Assembly (NCBI RefSeq): GCF_024166365.1
Contig: NC_064830.1
Span: 92,310,968 to 92,374,967 of the forward strand
Direction: 5' to 3'
From: Elephas maximus indicus
Lineage: Eukaryota > Chordata > Mammalia > Proboscidea > Elephantidae
Length of the DNA stretch: 64,000 bases
Translations under genes and position numbers: made by a program
The notes under the pieces: model-generated
The model's database searches: none
What the model was told of the DNA's origin: nothing
What the model saw: the letters and a program-made list of their open reading frames with translations, nothing else
In this document: one piece after another, positions 62,601-64,000 of the stretch
Numbering within the stretch: position 1 is the stretch's first letter
Layout: each line of letters opens with the position of its first letter

Positions 62601-64000
62601 CTTTTCCACACCGACACTTGCTACTGACTCTTCTTATAGCGCAGAAACTGCAAGGCCTGCTTCCCCATCCGGCCCCAGTGAAGTCTCTCCAACCTCCGAG
62701 TTTTCAGAGTCAACAGCTACGGCTCTCACACAGCAGTCAACTCGGTATACAGCCATTTATGACACTTCCGCATCAACGGCTCCTTCTGAGACCTCCCAAA
62801 CAAGGGACAATGAGACTTTTGGAGCCTCTTCAAGTCCTGGAGAGGCATCTACCAATGCTGCTGTCTCAGGTCCCAGTGAGACCTTGAGTCCTTCCAGTGA
62901 TTATGAAAACGGAAACACATCTTTCCCAGAAGAATCCACTTCCCACACAGCCACAGCAGACGGTTCATCACCAACATTCTCTCCTGACTCTAAGCACGCC
63001 ACGGAAAATGCAAGTTCTTCTTCCCCATCGACACCCAAAGGACTCTCTCCCAGAACCTCGGAATCTGAGACAACAACCACAACTCTCACAGAGGCTCCAG
63101 CTGTCTACGCTACCATTGCCGATCTGTACGAATCGACGGTTTCTTCTGTTGTTTCCCAAACCACAGCCAGTCAGAGTTCAGCATCCCCTGCAAGCCCTGA
63201 AGAGTCATTTACCAGCTCAGCTGTCGCAGGACAGACAGCCATCACATTCGCCGAGACGTCCACACTTAACAGCCCCGTTCTCCTTTCTTCCCAACCCGCA
63301 GATTCATCTAGCACCTCCTCTACCGGAGACGAAGGAAGGCCTGCAAGCACACCAAGTCCCGGGGAATCTCTTCCCTTCCCTAGTCCTTCTGGAGAAATCA
63401 CTACTTCTCTTTCTCAAGGATCCCCTTTTTCCACAACCACCAAAGACTTTTCCCCACCGACACTTGCTACTGACTCTTCTTATAGCGCAGAAACTGGAAG
63501 CCCTGCTTCCCCATCCGGCCCCACTGAAGTCTCTCCCACATCGGCACTTTCAGAGCTGACAGCCACGGCTCCCGCACAGCAGTCAACTCGGTATACAGCT
63601 ATTTCTGAAACTTCTCAATCGACAGCTCCTTCGGACACCTCCCCTGCAACGGATACTGCAACTTTTTCAGCTTCTTCAAGTCCTGGAGAGGCATCTACCA
63701 GCCCTGCTGTCTCAGGTCCCAGTGAGACCTTGACTACTTCCAGTGGTTATGGAAAAGGAAACACATCTTTCCCAGAAGAATCCACTTCAAACATAACCAC
63801 AGCAGATGGGTCGTCACCAACATTGTCTCCTGAGTCTACCCACAGCACACAAAATGCACGTTCGTTTTCCCCATCGACTTCCAAAGGACTCTCTCCCAGC
63901 GCCTCAGAATCTGAAAGAACAACCACGATTCTCACAGAGGCCCCAACTCTCTACACCACCGTTCCCGATCTGTACATATCAACGGTTTCTTCTGTTGTTT
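35553..64000 (+). CDS. MUC12: MUC12-like membrane mucin (5' part; runs off the window)
   Basis: Exon 1 (35553-35616) encodes a signal peptide, MLAICALLLALLLWAPISA, like human MUC12 (MLVIWILTLAL...), and ends in phase 1 as MUC3A does. The large repeat exon is open from about 49.5 kb to the edge, giving at least 4,800 codons of Ser/Thr/Pro/Glu-rich repeats such as PSPGESLPSSGPSGEI. Position directly after MUC3A, same strand, fits MUC12 in the human cluster. EGF, SEA and membrane exons are not in view. Family role: apical epithelial surface mucin. The repeats at 47.6-49.5 kb are out of frame, so either the large exon starts later or the 5' part is decayed. It could also be a lineage-specific cluster member rather than a strict MUC12 orthologue. 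Confidence 0.72.
35617..36594. other. MUC12-like intron 1, proximal part
   Basis: No repeats or exons recognised. Several short open frames on both strands have no family resemblance and no coding context. Confidence 0.5.
36595..36845 (+). mobile_element. AfroSINE with internal duplication
   Basis: Head aaggaaccctgatggcgcaa, then gtctgcagtttgaactc and gggagaaaagacccggggat. A second tail-like piece (gttgagtcgatatgagccag) is followed by another aagattacagcctaggaaac and a tail ending in acagcaacaac. The double tail suggests an insertion or partial duplication within the SINE. Confidence 0.8.
36846..38200. other. Intronic DNA
   Basis: A weak MIR-like antisense fragment around 36960-37070; otherwise nothing recognised. 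No exon needed here by phase. Confidence 0.45.
38201..38806 (-). mobile_element. RTE-clade LINE, 3' fragment
   Basis: On the minus strand the open frames read SYACESWTMNKEDRKRVDAF, NVPWTVKRMNKSVLEEVQ, ARLRLTYFGHVVRRDQSLD and QERGRPSMRWIDTV. The FGHVxRRD and GRPxMRW motifs mark the C-terminal end of an RTE/BovB-like reverse transcriptase. The element ends at the left in (GTT)n, i.e. AAC repeats on its own strand. It is frame-shifted between the two main frames and truncated. Its 3' terminus (ctatgagtcagaactgactc on its strand) matches the AfroSINE tail. Confidence 0.87.
38934..39184. mobile_element. RTE/AfroSINE-related composite repeat
   Basis: Starts with ttgttgttgttagtcaccct, contains cgaaacgctgcctggtccta like the neighbouring RTE 3' end, the block ttcagaagtaaatcactagg, and a SINE-like end ctccatgagtcgggtggact followed by ggcagctaacaactcc. 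Too mixed to assign precisely. Confidence 0.6.
39185..39928. other. Intronic DNA
   Basis: Nothing recognised; no convincing exon or repeat consensus. Confidence 0.45.
39929..40118 (-). mobile_element. AfroSINE, longer subfamily
   Basis: Antisense copy: gattctgactcatagcaacc, ctataggacagcgtagaatt, the extra block (catctttctcccacagagtg), then ctaaccttttggttagcagc and cacttaaccactgctg. Confidence 0.87.
40425..40655 (-). mobile_element. MIR, nearly full length, antisense
   Basis: Contains tctcatttaattttcacaac, gttaagtaacttgctcaagg, tcacacagccatcaagtg and gatttgaattcaagtc, the reverse complement of the MIR core and tRNA-like head. Confidence 0.85.
40657..41165. mobile_element. Old interspersed repeat (tagtttcc...ctgtaacaaa class), copy 2
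   Basis: Opens with tagtttcctacagctgctac and ttaccacaaatttggtagtt, and ends with gccgagggttaggactcgg. Related to 29128-29870. An AfroSINE tail piece splits it at about 40922-40990. Confidence 0.65.
40922..40990 (-). mobile_element. AfroSINE 3' fragment, antisense
   Basis: The stretch aaaccaaaccaaagcaaacc, then cattgccatcgagtcgattc and tgactcatagcgaccctata, is the reverse complement of the SINE tail. Confidence 0.85.
41166..41509. other. Intronic DNA
   Basis: Nothing recognised. Confidence 0.4.
41556..41722 (-). mobile_element. AfroSINE, full length, inserted in a MIR
   Basis: Antisense: ccaaaccaaacccagtgccg, tcactcatagcgaccctata, ggaacagag-like block, tcgaactgcc-type B box (tttgaactgccgaccctttg) and accagggtttcc end. 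The flanking pieces 41510-41555 and 41723-41800 look like two halves of an antisense MIR (tatccccattttacagg, then agatcacacagctg), with short similar sequence at both junctions (caaatggaa / caatggaaa). Confidence 0.88.
41801..42749. other. Intronic DNA
   Basis: No exon or assignable repeat. A block at about 41878-42000 (tattccaccactaactg onward) is similar to 40124-40215, so the two belong to one diverged duplicated or dispersed sequence. Confidence 0.5.
42750..43700 (-). mobile_element. Old LINE-1-type fragment(s), antisense
   Basis: The stretches tggtaaaatatatataacaa, caaccatcaccagtctccat, tcatccatgtcatagaac and gagtaatattccattgtatg, followed by ccattcatctgttgatggac, form a pattern common in old mammalian L1-derived sequence. 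The last motif is the reverse complement of the ORF2 end seen in the L1 at 887-2120. A second repeat of the ttccattgtatgg motif at about 43389 suggests two pieces. Confidence 0.6.
43701..44779. other. Intronic DNA
   Basis: No exon recognised. A minus-strand frame at 43802-43990 is unconvincing. A C-rich run lies at about 44701-44723 and an aataaa at about 44743-44748 with no gene attached. Confidence 0.4.
44780..44965 (+). mobile_element. MIR, diverged
   Basis: Sense-orientation MIR-like order: ttgaattctaattttactag, ctgggtaaccttggaaagtg, tcaattcatgtgtaaaacaa, tctcacagagtcgttgtgac, tattaaattaaagacctaag. Confidence 0.65.
45659..45812 (+). mobile_element. AfroSINE
   Basis: The stretch ggaaaccctggtgacatagt opens a full-length copy with aggtcagcagttcgaatcc, ctactctgtcctttaggatt and a T-rich end. 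Confidence 0.88.
46230..46973 (+). mobile_element. LINE-1 3' UTR, plus strand
   Basis: Ends ttgtaaactttcacttaaag followed by cacaataaaagttttttaaa, closely matching the end of the L1 at 887-2120 (gtaaaccttcagctaaagta, then caataaaa). Upstream motifs such as ggccaaatggacacaaaaat also look like L1 3' UTR. The 5' limit is approximate and no ORF2 is visible. Confidence 0.55.
47170..47400 (-). mobile_element. MIR-like fragment, antisense
   Basis: The stretch tgattttattcacctcctaa, then gttctattttacagatagga and aaatggagtccaaccagtgc, is compatible with an antisense MIR. Low divergence cannot be claimed. Confidence 0.45.
47625..48013 (+). pseudogene. MUC12: First mucin repeat of the MUC12-like gene: decayed, possible exon 2 start
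   Basis: An acceptor (ttttgacacttcag) ends at 47624 and would join exon 1 in phase, giving GQMNTMFNEKSTDHRTVSD and then recognisable repeat text (HTTMYNMSESTIFSDASHTT, EPRDSSRTSSSKKED). The frame then departs from the repeat register (PSPGES is encoded in another frame from about 47960) and stops at 48011-48013. Used as a real exon it would make a short secreted peptide of about 150 residues. More likely it is a decayed repeat, or the reference sequence has an error here. Confidence 0.45.
48014..48549 (+). pseudogene. Decayed mucin repeat remnants
   Basis: Repeat text appears in pieces in different frames: TLTFATDSSYTQ near 48068, then PSSPSEVSSTLVVSEPTTIT and ISDVSESTVSFDTSHTTGIG at about 48130-48280, then further shifts. 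At least three frame changes are needed, so this stretch cannot be coding as it stands. Confidence 0.6.
48550..49335. mobile_element. LTR-like dispersed repeat, copy 2, inside the mucin array
   Basis: Homologous in order to 2970-3650. It separates the decayed repeats on its left from further mucin repeat text on its right (SPEEITFYITIAEGSPQTF from about 49386). It looks like an old insertion into the array, shorter than copy 1. Treated as a fossil. Confidence 0.6.
49544..64000 (+). CDS. MUC12: MUC12-like large mucin exon (3' partial)
   Basis: One frame is stop-free from 49414 to the right edge, and reads in repeat register from about 49510 (NSERITSALTEATTVYTNIS). Two AGs, ending at 49543 and 49552, would accept exon 1 in phase; either start is tentative. 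The first ATG in frame is at 49717 (EMSIYNNP); beyond it I find no Met codon in over 14 kb, and Cys is nearly absent (one in APCETSHK near 50085). Composition: Ser, Thr, Pro, Glu, Ala, Gly, with Tyr at regular places (VYTTISDLY). This is a densely O-glycosylated rod. Because there is no downstream ATG, simple ORF scans will miss it. Confidence 0.8.
50560..53943 (+). repeat. MUC12-like higher-order repeat, copy 1 (3,384 bp)
   Basis: Four monomers of different type. The first about 0.6 kb differs at several bases from the later copies; the rest is almost identical to them. The period is 1,128 codons, so the frame is kept. Confidence 0.92.
53944..57327 (+). repeat. MUC12-like higher-order repeat, copy 2
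   Basis: Offset of exactly 3,384 from copy 1 and copy 3, with only scattered substitutions. Confidence 0.93.
57328..60711 (+). repeat. MUC12-like higher-order repeat, copy 3
   Basis: Offset of exactly 3,384 from copy 2. A few private changes, for example agctccagagag just upstream of the anchor (about 57273) and acttctagtccc near 59120. Confidence 0.93.
60712..64000 (+). repeat. MUC12-like higher-order repeat, copy 4 (cut by the window edge)
   Basis: 3,289 of 3,384 bases present. Private changes include ggctggtct near 60762 (Ser to Trp) and agtaattcc near 61203. The array continues beyond the window. Confidence 0.92.

Larger units (their letters stand above)
49711..64000 (+). repeat. MUC12-like tandem array, monomers of about 282 residues
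   Basis: Using the anchor gccgaga followed by tcc/gcc/tct aca, monomers begin at 49711, 50560, about 51408, about 52254, about 53097 and 53944, giving steps of roughly 844-849 bp. Each monomer itself holds related halves: TLTQxSTxYTxISDxSEST in one part and TLTEAPTVYTTISDLYEST in the other, so an older internal duplication is likely. Confidence 0.9.

Noticed and set aside
49793-63559. Plus-strand frames rich in Leu, Pro, Gln and His within the MUC12-like array
   Set aside because: Shadow frames of the Ser/Thr repeat. The frame of 49717 is open throughout, whereas these are broken at each monomer.

Overview
The window is mammalian genomic DNA, most likely from an afrotherian close to elephant. 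At least ten dispersed copies of a tRNA-derived SINE with the AfroSINE layout are present, together with an RTE-type LINE whose 3' end matches the SINE tail. L1, MIR and old LTR-element remnants complete the background. No bacterial or viral gene system is present.

Two neighbouring plus-strand genes for membrane mucins fill the window. This matches the order MUC3A then MUC12 in the human 7q22 mucin cluster. MUC3A is complete: a signal-peptide exon at 8308-8368, one giant mucin exon at 10372-28572, and ten small 3' exons to the stop at 33138. I could join all twelve exons in phase (19,359 nt, 6,452 residues). They give signal peptide, Thr/Ser/Pro mucin domain, EGF-like pair, SEA domain with the G/S autocleavage site, second EGF-like region, membrane span and a tail of about 72 residues. 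The MUC12-like gene starts with a signal-peptide exon at 35553-35616, has a first intron of about 12-14 kb full of transposable elements, then a Ser/Thr-rich repeat exon that stays open from about 49.5 kb to the right edge. Its EGF/SEA/membrane part lies beyond the window.

Layout: 1-8307 upstream DNA with a nested ERVL-like fossil, an L1 and AfroSINEs; 8308-33138 MUC3A; 33139-35552 intergenic; 35553-64000 MUC12-like gene (3' partial).

The most striking structure is the repeat architecture. In MUC3A, monomers of about 370-375 residues are arranged as a four-monomer higher-order repeat of exactly 4,473 bp, two adjacent copies being almost identical. In the MUC12-like gene, monomers of about 282 residues form a four-monomer higher-order repeat of exactly 3,384 bp, present about four times with near identity. 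Both periods are multiples of three. The first repeats of the MUC12-like array (47.6-49.5 kb) are decayed and carry an inserted LTR-like repeat, so the true start of its large exon is uncertain.

Both genes would make cell-surface glycoproteins of the epithelial glycocalyx: a long O-glycosylated rod, held by the non-covalent SEA dimer, anchored in the apical membrane.
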